A DNA stretch of 64,000 nt from an uncultured Rhodospirillaceae bacterium (GTDB lineage: Bacteria > Pseudomonadota > Alphaproteobacteria > Rhodospirillales > Casp-alpha2), in the NCBI GenBank assembly GCA_913030825.1, contig CAJWCU010000004.1:172103-236102 (forward strand), read 5' to 3'. Position numbers and translations under genes: made by a program. Each line of letters opens with the position of its first letter. Position 1 is the stretch's first letter. This document shows, piece after piece, positions 18,983-26,216 of the stretch. The notes under the pieces were generated by a model, which saw only the letters and a program-made list of their open reading frames with translations, was not told the DNA's origin and did no database searches.

Positions 18983-19095
18983 CCCGGTGGGCGGAGAAAT
19001 GGCCCCGGGCGGCGGCTCCGGCGGTGCAATCCCTTGATTTTTCCCCGGCTTGCCGTCATGTTCTGGGGCGTTTTGGCCAGATTTTAGGAGTGCTG

Positions 19096-19314
19096 ATGGC
19101 GAAGGAAGACGTTTTGGAGTTTACGGGCACGGTGACGGAACTGCTGCCCAACGCCATGTTCCGGGTGAAACTGGACAACGACCATGAGATTCTCGCCCAT
19201 ACGGCGGGTAAAATGCGCAAGCACCGGATCCGGGTGCTGGCCGGTGACCGCGTCAACGTCGAGATGACGCCGTACGATCTGACCAAGGGCCGGATCACCT
19301 TTCGTTTCAAATAA
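19096..19314 (+). CDS. infA: Translation initiation factor IF-1
   Basis: A 72-residue S1/OB-fold protein that binds the ribosomal A site with IF-2 and IF-3 during initiation. The sequence is typical over its whole length: [41 protein letters not shown] and the ending [18 protein letters not shown] lies six bases before the ATG at 19096, which settles the start against longer readings. It restarts the conserved alphaproteobacterial gene order, followed 18 bases later by maf. Confidence 0.97.
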   Translation: MAKEDVLEFTGTVTELLPNAMFRVKLDNDHEILAHTAGKMRKHRIRVLAGDRVNVEMTPYDLTKGRITFRFK

Positions 19315-19332
19315 AGCCCGGCGGACGCCCGA

Positions 19333-19923
19333 ATGGCTGGCCGCCTGATTCTCGCCTCGGCGTCGCCCAGGCGGCTGGACCTATTGGCTCAGGTCGGCAT
19401 CGTACCTGACGCCGTTCATCCAGCCGACATCGACGAAACGCCGCAGAAGAGCGAAGTGCCCCGCAACCTGGCATCCCGCCTGGCCGCCGAAAAAGCGCGC
19501 GCCGTGGCATCGGGGTTCGCGGAGGATTTCGTGCTGGGCGCCGATACGGTGGTCGCCTGCGGCCGCCGATCCCTGCCCAAGCCCGCGGACGCGGCCGAGG
19601 CCCGCGATTGCCTGAAGATGCTGTCCGGCCGCCGGCACCGGGTGATCGGCGGCGTCGCGCTGGTCTGTCCGGGGGGGCGGGTGGTCGTCAAATCGGCGGT
19701 CACGGCGGTAAAGTTCAAGCGCCTGTCCCGGGACGAGGTCGACGCCTATCTGGTGTCCGAGGAATGGCGGGACAAGGCCGGTGGTTATGCCATCCAAGGC
19801 CGGGCCGCGCTGTTCGTTACGGAAATTCACGGCGATTACAACAACGTGGTCGGTCTGCCGCTCGCCCTGACGGCGGCACTGCTGACCGGCGCCGGGGCCT
19901 GGTCCCCGGCCAGGGAAGGATAA
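19333..19923 (+). CDS. maf: Maf-family nucleotide pyrophosphatase
   Basis: A 196-residue nucleoside-triphosphate pyrophosphatase of the Maf/YhdE family, which hydrolyses dTTP/UTP or modified nucleotides and has been linked to septum control. Visible signatures are the N-terminal loop LASASPRRLDLL, the metal-binding VLGADTVV near residue 70, and the C-terminal GGYAIQGRAALFV. It lies between infA and the RNase gene, its usual place in Alphaproteobacteria, and is separated from the RNase start by four bases, so one transcript is likely. Confidence 0.93.
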   Translation: MAGRLILASASPRRLDLLAQVGIVPDAVHPADIDETPQKSEVPRNLASRLAAEKARAVASGFAEDFVLGADTVVACGRRSLPKPADAAEARDCLKMLSGRRHRVIGGVALVCPGGRVVVKSAVTAVKFKRLSRDEVDAYLVSEEWRDKAGGYAIQGRAALFVTEIHGDYNNVVGLPLALTAALLTGAGAWSPAREG

Positions 19924-19927
19924 GGCC

Positions 19928-21328
19928 ATGCGGCCCGATACGATCCTCGTCAACGTCGCCCCGGGCGAAACCCGGGTCGCCTTGCTGGCCAAGGGCAAGG
20001 TCGTCCAGGTCCTGTTCGAACGGGACGACGACGATCTGGTCGAAGGCGCGGTTTTCGCGGGGCGGGTCAGCGCCGTGAACCGCGATCTGAACGCCGCCTT
20101 CGTCGATATCGGTGCGCCTGAGCCGGGATTCCTTGCCGCCGCCGACGCCCGCCCGCCGGGGCTGGAACGTATCAAGTCGGTGACCCAGGTCGCGACCGAA
20201 GGAGACAAGATTCTGGTTCAGGCCGACCGCGAGGCGATGGACGGCAAGGGGCCGCGCCTGACTTGCCGCCCGGTCCTGGCGGGGCGCTTCGTGATCCTGT
20301 ATTCGGGGGGCGAGGGGCTTAAGTTCTCGCGCTTCATGGCGCCGGCCGAACGCAAGGAACTGGCCGTTCTGGAAGAAATTTTGCCCGTCGATTGCGGCGC
20401 CGGTTTTACCCCGGCCGCCGGCGGTGCCGACATCAAGGATGTGACGGCGGACCTGGCCCGGTTGTTGGACCTGCGGGCCGCCCTGGAAGACGCTTTCGAC
20501 GAAGTCGCCAAGGCGCCCGATCCCTTGCTGGCGCCGCCTGACGCGGTCGAACGCGCCCTCGCCCTGGCGGCGCCGCGTTGCCGCCTGATCAGCGACGATC
20601 CGGACACGGCCCGCGAAATCGCGGCTCTGGCCCCCGGGCTCGCCGCCGAAGCCTGGCCGGGGCCGAAGCCGCTGTTCGATACGTTCGGTGTGGAAGAAGC
20701 GCTTGAAAGTGCGCTGGAGCCCGCCGTCACCCTGCCGTCGGGCGGGCGGATTATCATTTCCGAGACCCCGGCGCTGACCGCCATCGACGTCGATACGGGC
20801 CGCACCCAATCGGGCGGCCTCGGCGGCGGCACGCCGCAGCGCCTGGCCGCCAAGACCAACCGCGAGGCCGTCACCGCCATCGCCCACGAGATGCGCCTGC
20901 GCAACCTGTCGGGCCAGATCGTCATCGATTTCCTGGCGATGAAGGGCAAGAAGGACCGGCAAGAGGTTTTGACCATGCTGCGCAACGCGCTGGCCGCCGA
21001 TCCCGTCGAGTGCCACGTCCTCGGCTTCACGGGCCTGGGGATGATCGAATTGACCCGTCGCCGGCGCGGCCCATCGCTGACCCGCCTGTTGGCGCGGCCG
21101 GGCGGCTTGCGCCCCGACCCCACGGCGGCGGCTCTGGCGGCATTGCGCGCGGCATTGGCCCGCCGCGGTGCGGTGATCCGCATTCAGGCCGCCCCCGACG
21201 TGGCCGAGCGGTTGACGGGCCCCCTCAAGGACGCCTTGAATGAGGCCAATGAAAGGGCGGGGGGCGCCATTCGTGTCGAGAAGGCCGAGAGCTTCGGCCC
21301 GGGGCACTACGAGATCACGGAAGGCTGA
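19928..21328 (+). CDS. rng: Ribonuclease E/G family protein
   Basis: A 466-residue endoribonuclease of the RNase E/G family, acting on rRNA precursors and mRNA. An S1-like RNA-binding segment lies near residues 35-110 (AGRVSAVNRDLNAAFVDIG). The catalytic Asp pair is recognisable in LTAIDVDTGR and IVIDFLAMKG. The usual TRKRxRxSL region is present as LTRRRRGPSLTRLL, but no CPxC zinc-link motif follows, so tetramerisation may differ from that of the E. coli enzyme. It is shorter than RNase E and has no degradosome scaffold, so it fits the short RNase G-like form found in this alphaproteobacterial cluster. Confidence 0.92.
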   Translation: MRPDTILVNVAPGETRVALLAKGKVVQVLFERDDDDLVEGAVFAGRVSAVNRDLNAAFVDIGAPEPGFLAAADARPPGLERIKSVTQVATEGDKILVQADREAMDGKGPRLTCRPVLAGRFVILYSGGEGLKFSRFMAPAERKELAVLEEILPVDCGAGFTPAAGGADIKDVTADLARLLDLRAALEDAFDEVAKAPDPLLAPPDAVERALALAAPRCRLISDDPDTAREIAALAPGLAAEAWPGPKPLFDTFGVEEALESALEPAVTLPSGGRIIISETPALTAIDVDTGRTQSGGLGGGTPQRLAAKTNREAVTAIAHEMRLRNLSGQIVIDFLAMKGKKDRQEVLTMLRNALAADPVECHVLGFTGLGMIELTRRRRGPSLTRLLARPGGLRPDPTAAALAALRAALARRGAVIRIQAAPDVAERLTGPLKDALNEANERAGGAIRVEKAESFGPGHYEITEG

Positions 21329-21331
21329 GGC

Positions 21332-21556
21332 ATGGGCAACGACCGGAAGACCGATAGGACCGGTGCCAAGATTGTTCCGCTCGTCCGTCGTCCCTGTCCG
21401 GTCTGCGGCAAGCCGCCGGCGCAAGAGGTCAAACCCTTCTGCTCCAAACGCTGCGCCGATATCGACTTGGGCAAGTGGCTGAACGAGGACTACCGCATCC
21501 CAACCAACGAGGTCCCCGACGACTTCGATCCGGAAGCCGACTACCCCGAGGAATAG
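21332..21556 (+). CDS. yacG: DNA gyrase inhibitor YacG (zinc protein)
   Basis: A 74-residue protein. It has four zinc-binding Cys residues arranged CPVCG-(about 14)-CSKRC, then the family signature [14 protein letters not shown] and an acidic disordered tail ([12 protein letters not shown]). Known relatives bind GyrB and inhibit gyrase. The start is three bases after the RNase stop, indicating translational coupling, and tRNA-Phe follows. Confidence 0.95.
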   Translation: MGNDRKTDRTGAKIVPLVRRPCPVCGKPPAQEVKPFCSKRCADIDLGKWLNEDYRIPTNEVPDDFDPEADYPEE

Positions 21557-21696
21557 GCGGGAAACCGCCGAAAACCCCTGGCTGTGGCATCCTGCATTTC
21601 CCCGTCTCCCCAAGCTGGACAGGGCCCCGGAATTCTTCTATAAGCCCTGTCTCGCCAACGGGCGGCGGCCTTCCGGTCACCGCCAAAGCACGGTAT

Positions 21697-21772
21697 GCCC
21701 AGGTAGCTCAGTTGGTAGAGCACCGCACTGAAAATGCGGGTGTCGGTGGTTCGAATCCGCCCCTGGGCACCA
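21697..21772 (+). tRNA. tRNA-Phe (anticodon GAA)
   Basis: The acceptor stem GCCCAGG/CCTGGGC closes a complete cloverleaf: D-arm with AGCTCAGTTGGTAGAGC, anticodon loop CTGAAAA (anticodon GAA, phenylalanine), T-arm with GGTTCGAATCC, discriminator A at 21769 and an encoded CCA (21770-21772). It ends the conserved core block. Everything to its right is accessory, but no integrase or second copy of the tRNA 3' end is visible to prove insertion here. Confidence 0.97.
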
Positions 21773-21825
21773 TTTCCCTTTAAAAATCAGTCAGTTGGTC
21801 TTCGTGGGCGACCACGGCATCGACG

Positions 21826-23544
21826 TCAGCCTTTTTGCGCCGCGCGGCGTTCTTCCAACAGAGGCTCGAACGCGGCCAGGGGCGGATAGGCGTCCCGGTC
21901 CGTGACCACGTCGATCAGGGCGGGTTCGCCGGATTGCAGGCAGGACCGGATTTCCGGCTCCAGGCGCGCCGGGTCGGAAACGCGGAGGCCTTTGCATCCA
22001 ACCGCCTCCGCGACCTTCGAATGATCGACCTGGCCGAAGTGGACCGCGTCGGTGTGGCGGGCGAACTTGACCATTTCGGCGTCACGCTGAAAGCCCAACG
22101 TGCCGTTGTTGAGGACGATCAGGATGATCGGGAGCTTTTCCCGCATCAGGGTTTCGACCTCCGACCAGACATGACCGAAGCCGCCGTCGCCGACGACGCA
22201 GACGACGGGATCGTCCGGGCGGGCCAGTTGCGCGCCGATGGCCATGGGCAGGCCCCAGCCCAGCCCCGCAATGCCGCGCGGCGTGAGGAAGCGCGCCCCC
22301 GGATGGCGCGCCGCCAGATAGGTCGTGATCCAGACCGAAGCATAACTGGCATCCGCCACGTAACAGACGGGGCGGTCGCCGACCGCGGCGGCGACGTCGC
22401 GCATGATCCGCTCCGGCCGGATGGGGGTCGCCGTCGAATTGATGCGACCTTCGACGGCCGCATCACGGGCCTGCCAGTGCCCGGCGATTTCCTGCTCGAG
22501 CGCCGGGCGCTGATCCGTCCGCTTGCCCAGCCCGGCCACGCTCAGCGCCGCCGTTAATGCGGCAAGGGTCGGCTTGGCGTCGCCGACCAGGCGCAGGGAG
22601 GCGTAGTTGCGTCCGACCTCGACGCCGTCGATATCGAGATGGATGACCTTTGCCCCGGGGGGCAGCAGGCTCCAGGAATCTGTGCCGTTCTGGTTGGTGC
22701 GCGTCCCGATCAGCAAGACGACGTCGGCGCGTTGGATCATCGGCTTGGTGAACTGGCCGATGGAATACGCGCCCATGGCGTTGCCCACCGTACCGATGGA
22801 AAGCGGATGGCGTTCGTCCGCCGCCCCTTTGCCCATGGTCGTCGTGCCGACGGGCAAGGAGGCCGTTTCCTGCAACGCGGCCAGTTCGGCGATGGCGCCG
22901 GAGCCGTGCACGCCGCCGCCGGCGATGACGACCGGATGCTCAGCCTGGGCCAGCAGGGTGGCCGCCGTTTCGATGTCTTGCGGCGAAGCCACAGGCCGGT
23001 CCAACGGGAACCGGCCCAAGGTCGGCGATTGCCAGGGCGAAGGCGCGACCGCTTCCTCCAGCAGCAGGTCCGCCGGCAGCATCAGGGCCACCGGCCCCGG
23101 GCGGCCGGAGGTGGCGCGGATGACGGCCTGGCGGAGGTAATCTTCGACCCGCGACCGTTCGCGCACCGTCGCGCACCATTTGGTGCAGGACGAGAACAGC
23201 GCGGGATGATCCAGTTCCTGGAACGCATTGCGGTCGGTATTTGACCGCTCCACTTCCTGGACCAGGGCGATCACCGGCGTGCTCGCCTTGAAGGCTTCGG
23301 CCAGCGGCGGCACCAGAAGCGTCGCCGCCGGGCCGTTCTGGGCGCAGACGACGCCGATCTTGTTGGCCGTCCGGGCATAGCCGTCGGCGGCGGCGCCGCC
23401 GGCGTTTTCCGTGCGGTAGACGACCTGGCGGATGCCGATGTCCTCGCAGGCGAGAATCAGGCGGCTGGGCAGGCTTTGGCTGAACATAACCTCGACACCG
23501 CAATCCTTGAGGATCTGCGCGATCTGGTCTGCGACTGTGAACAT
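21826..23544 (-). CDS. Thiamine-pyrophosphate enzyme (acetolactate synthase/decarboxylase-like)
   Basis: A 572-residue three-domain TPP enzyme of the acetolactate synthase / benzoylformate decarboxylase superfamily. The N-terminal PYR domain has the cofactor-activating Glu in TENAGGAAADGYAR. A central FAD/NAD-fold-like domain spans about 200-340. The C-terminal PP domain carries the Mg/TPP motif from GDGG (about residue 450) to LNNGTLGF. It probably decarboxylates a 2-oxo acid or carries out a carboligation. It is the last gene of an operon that begins with a VOC protein and an SDR. Context suggests catabolism of a small aromatic or oxo acid, but the substrate cannot be named. It does not look like sulfoacetaldehyde acetyltransferase. 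Confidence 0.85.
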   Translation of the reverse strand: MFTVADQIAQILKDCGVEVMFSQSLPSRLILACEDIGIRQVVYRTENAGGAAADGYARTANKIGVVCAQNGPAATLLVPPLAEAFKASTPVIALVQEVERSNTDRNAFQELDHPALFSSCTKWCATVRERSRVEDYLRQAVIRATSGRPGPVALMLPADLLLEEAVAPSPWQSPTLGRFPLDRPVASPQDIETAATLLAQAEHPVVIAGGGVHGSGAIAELAALQETASLPVGTTTMGKGAADERHPLSIGTVGNAMGAYSIGQFTKPMIQRADVVLLIGTRTNQNGTDSWSLLPPGAKVIHLDIDGVEVGRNYASLRLVGDAKPTLAALTAALSVAGLGKRTDQRPALEQEIAGHWQARDAAVEGRINSTATPIRPERIMRDVAAAVGDRPVCYVADASYASVWITTYLAARHPGARFLTPRGIAGLGWGLPMAIGAQLARPDDPVVCVVGDGGFGHVWSEVETLMREKLPIILIVLNNGTLGFQRDAEMVKFARHTDAVHFGQVDHSKVAEAVGCKGLRVSDPARLEPEIRSCLQSGEPALIDVVTDRDAYPPLAAFEPLLEERRAAQKG

Positions 23545-23579
23545 CGTTGGTCCTATCGTCTGCTGGGGGTGGTCGGGGT

Positions 23580-24404
23580 TTAGGATTGCCCTTCGATGGA
23601 GCGGGCGGGGGCTTGCAGCGTCACGCCGCCGTCGACGACCAGGGTCTGACCGGTGATGTAGCGGGCATGATCGGACAGCAGGAACCGCACGGCGAAGCCG
23701 ACGTCCCAGCCTTCGCCCTCGATCCCCAGGACCGAGGCTTTGGAGCGTTGTGCCCGCTGTGCGGGTTCCATGCCCCGGGTATAGACCATGGGGGTGTAGA
23801 CCGGGCCGGGGGCGACGCAGTTGACGCGAATGCCGTCCGGCCCGTGATCGACAGCCATGGCGCGGGTCAGCGCGATGACGGCGCCCTTGGTCGTGGAATA
23901 GGCGGTCAGGCCGCGCGGGCGCAGCGCCGAGATCGAGGAAATGTTGACGATGGCGCCGCCGCCGCCGCTGTCGATCATCGCGGGGATCGCGTGCTTCGAC
24001 ATGAAGATCGCGGCCTCCACGTTCACCTGCATCAACTTGCGCCAGGTTTCGATGTCTTCGTCGACGACGCTGCGCCGGCTGGAGATGCCGATGTTGTTGT
24101 CGAGGTAATCAAGCCGCCCAAAGGTCGATACGGCATCGGCGACCAGCGCCTTGCATTGCGCCTCGTCCGTCAGGTCGGCGCTTCTGGCGGTCGCCGTGCC
24201 GCCGCATCCTTCGATCATGTCGACGGTCGCCTGGGCACGGTCCTGGTCCGCGTCCACGACCATCACCTTGGCGCCGGCACGGGCCAGCAGGATGGAGACG
24301 GCGCGGCCGTTGCCGATGCCGTCGCCGATGGCGCCGCCGCCGGCGACGATCGCGACCTTGCCGGTCATGTCCATTTCGGGGGAAGGCCAGGTATCGGTGT
24401 TCAT
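23580..24404 (-). CDS. Short-chain dehydrogenase/reductase
   Basis: A 274-residue NAD(P)-dependent SDR. The nucleotide loop is AGGGAIGDGIGNGRAV, an expanded variant of the usual TGxxxGxG. An Asp at the end of strand 2 (VVDADQD) favours NAD. The NNIGISS segment, the catalytic Ser in ISSIS and Tyr-x-x-x-Lys (YSTTK) are all present. A typical C-terminal VVDGGVTL closes the fold. It is the middle gene of the VOC-SDR-TPP operon, 35 bases before the TPP enzyme gene, and should oxidise an alcohol or reduce a ketone in the same pathway. Confidence 0.9.
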   Translation of the reverse strand: MNTDTWPSPEMDMTGKVAIVAGGGAIGDGIGNGRAVSILLARAGAKVMVVDADQDRAQATVDMIEGCGGTATARSADLTDEAQCKALVADAVSTFGRLDYLDNNIGISSRRSVVDEDIETWRKLMQVNVEAAIFMSKHAIPAMIDSGGGGAIVNISSISALRPRGLTAYSTTKGAVIALTRAMAVDHGPDGIRVNCVAPGPVYTPMVYTRGMEPAQRAQRSKASVLGIEGEGWDVGFAVRFLLSDHARYITGQTLVVDGGVTLQAPARSIEGQS

Positions 24405-24473
24405 GCGTGTGGTCCTTGGGTGTTGAAGATGTTCAGGGGATTTGGTCGAGAAAGGAGGAGGTCGGATGACGGA

Positions 24474-25409
24474 TCAGGCGGCCTCGACGAGCGCGATCGC
24501 TTCGCGGCTCGGTCCTTCGATCATCACGGCGCGGGTGTCGCCGATAGGGTAGGCGTCTTTCAGGAAGGTGACGCCGCCCGATTTCAGCCGGTCCGACCAG
24601 GCATCCAGGTCGGTCACGGAAAAGGCGATGTGGTCCAGCAGGCGGCCGAGCGAGGACGGCGGGCTGTCCGATCCCTGGTTTGGATACCAGGTGAGGTCCA
24701 CATCGCCGACCGCCACGCCGCCGGCCGGGTAGCGGTACATGCCCGCCGGGTCCAGGGCCGGAAAGCTCGGGTCGGGTGTGCGCGGGACCCGGCAGTCGTC
24801 TTCGCCCACAGGAATATTGGCGAACTTCGCGCGGGGCTGAAAACCGAAATGCTTGCGGTACCAAAGCTGCGCGCAAAACGGGTCTTCCTGCCACATATGG
24901 ACATGGTTGAAGCGTTCTTCTTCGCCGTAATCCCCGGCGATCTCGAACAAGGCACCGTCCGGTCCTTGGAAATAAGCGAAGCCGGGCCCGCCGGGAATCG
25001 GCGCATTCTGGGCCTGCAATTCGGCGATCCGCGCCTTGGTCACGCCCAGGTCTTCGCCCGTTTTGTACCAGGTGTCGCTGCAGATGGGGACGTGACCGTC
25101 GCCGATGCCGGTGTAGAGAGGCATGGAAACGACGTCGTCCCGTTTCAGGAATTCCTCGGTCGTGCGGCGGCTGTCGGGGACGTGCCAGCCGAAATGCCAG
25201 AGCGCGCTTTGCTGCGTGGCGTCGACCGTCTCGTCCCGTTCGAACAGGATCAAGATGTTGTTGGGCACCGCGGCGGCGGTGAACCCGGCCCAGGTGGTCG
25301 GCCGGGACGTCGGGAACAGGCGGCAATAGAAATCGACCGCCGCGTCGGGATCGGCGGAGCGAAGGTGGACATGGTGGAATTTGGGCGTGGGAAGATCGTG
25401 TGCGGGCAT
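24474..25409 (-). CDS. VOC-superfamily (glyoxalase/extradiol dioxygenase-like) protein
   Basis: A 311-residue protein built of two vicinal-oxygen-chelate modules. The first begins with FHHVHLRSADPDAAVDFY and the second near residue 225 with LLDHIAFSVTDLDAWSDRL. A His in each module start and Glu/His residues further on (FNHVHMW, LFEIAGDYG) could bind a divalent metal. Such proteins act as dioxygenases, isomerases or lyases. It is the first gene of a minus-strand operon with the SDR and TPP enzyme, and is divergent from a carboxymuconolactone-decarboxylase-family gene, together suggesting an aromatic or enol-acid pathway. Confidence 0.8.
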   Translation of the reverse strand: MPAHDLPTPKFHHVHLRSADPDAAVDFYCRLFPTSRPTTWAGFTAAAVPNNILILFERDETVDATQQSALWHFGWHVPDSRRTTEEFLKRDDVVSMPLYTGIGDGHVPICSDTWYKTGEDLGVTKARIAELQAQNAPIPGGPGFAYFQGPDGALFEIAGDYGEEERFNHVHMWQEDPFCAQLWYRKHFGFQPRAKFANIPVGEDDCRVPRTPDPSFPALDPAGMYRYPAGGVAVGDVDLTWYPNQGSDSPPSSLGRLLDHIAFSVTDLDAWSDRLKSGGVTFLKDAYPIGDTRAVMIEGPSREAIALVEAA

Positions 25410-25677
25410 GGCTTGGATTGTTTCTTTCCGGTGGTTTGCCGCCGCTATTTTTTGTCCGCCCTTTGGGGCGTTTTTTTGATGCCCTGTCCTGCCGACGGGT
25501 GCGGCGGGTTCAGAACGATTGCAGCGGTTTCAGGGGGTCATCGAAAGCGGTTTTCAGACAGCCGATGAGAAAGAGCGGATATGAATGAGGATTTCGTCAT
25601 GTAATGATAGCGATGCGCGCGCATTGCCGCGACGACAAAATAAAATCCCGACAATGAAACAACCAAGAGACTTAGAA

Positions 25678-26193
25678 ATGGCACGCATCCCCTACAGTGA
25701 CATGACCGGCTTTTCGCCCGAATTGGTCGAGGCCCTGGGCAAACGGCGGAATTCCAACGTCCATCGGATGTTGGCGAACTGCCAGAGCAGCGCCCTGGGC
25801 TATCTGCGCATGAGCGACGAAATCCGCTTCAACGCGATCCTCGACCCGGCGATCCGTGAACTGATCGTCCTGCGCGTGGGGACCCTGTGCAACTCGGACT
25901 ATGAACTTCACTACCACAAGCTCGCCGCCCGCGGCCTTAACATGCCCGAAGACAAAATTCAGGCGATCATAGAACAAGGGGCCGCGTCGGACCTCCTGAC
26001 GCCTGAGGAAAAGGCGATCCTGACCTTCACGGAAGAGGTCGTCACGGACGGCAAAGCCAGCGCGGCCGCGTTCAGCGGCCTGGCCGAATACATGAAGCCC
26101 GACGAGATGATCGAGGCGACGATCCTGATCGGCTTCTACGTCATGACGTCCGCGTTTCTTCAGACCTTTGATATCCGGCTCGAGGACGCGTGA
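25678..26193 (+). CDS. Carboxymuconolactone decarboxylase family protein
   Basis: A 171-residue all-helical protein of the CMD/AhpD superfamily. The conserved central part is RELIVLRVGTLCNSDYELHY. AhpD-type peroxidases have Cys-x-x-Cys here; this one has a single Cys followed by NSDYE, so it is more likely a decarboxylase-type member or a ligand-binding relative. I chose the ATG at 25678 (MARIPYSDMTG), typical of the family; an upstream ATG at 25654 would add eight residues. It is divergent from the VOC-SDR-TPP operon and may belong to the same pathway. It faces the end of the molybdenum enzyme gene. Confidence 0.82.
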   Translation: MARIPYSDMTGFSPELVEALGKRRNSNVHRMLANCQSSALGYLRMSDEIRFNAILDPAIRELIVLRVGTLCNSDYELHYHKLAARGLNMPEDKIQAIIEQGAASDLLTPEEKAILTFTEEVVTDGKASAAAFSGLAEYMKPDEMIEATILIGFYVMTSAFLQTFDIRLEDA

Positions 26194-26216
26194 CCATTTA
26201 GACTTCAGGGTCCCGG

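Noticed and set aside
21826..23544. TPP enzyme as sulfoacetaldehyde acetyltransferase
   Set aside because: This would fit a sulfonate theme, but the N-terminal region and the segments around the cofactor do not resemble that family as I remember it. The operon partners (SDR, VOC) also do not fit.
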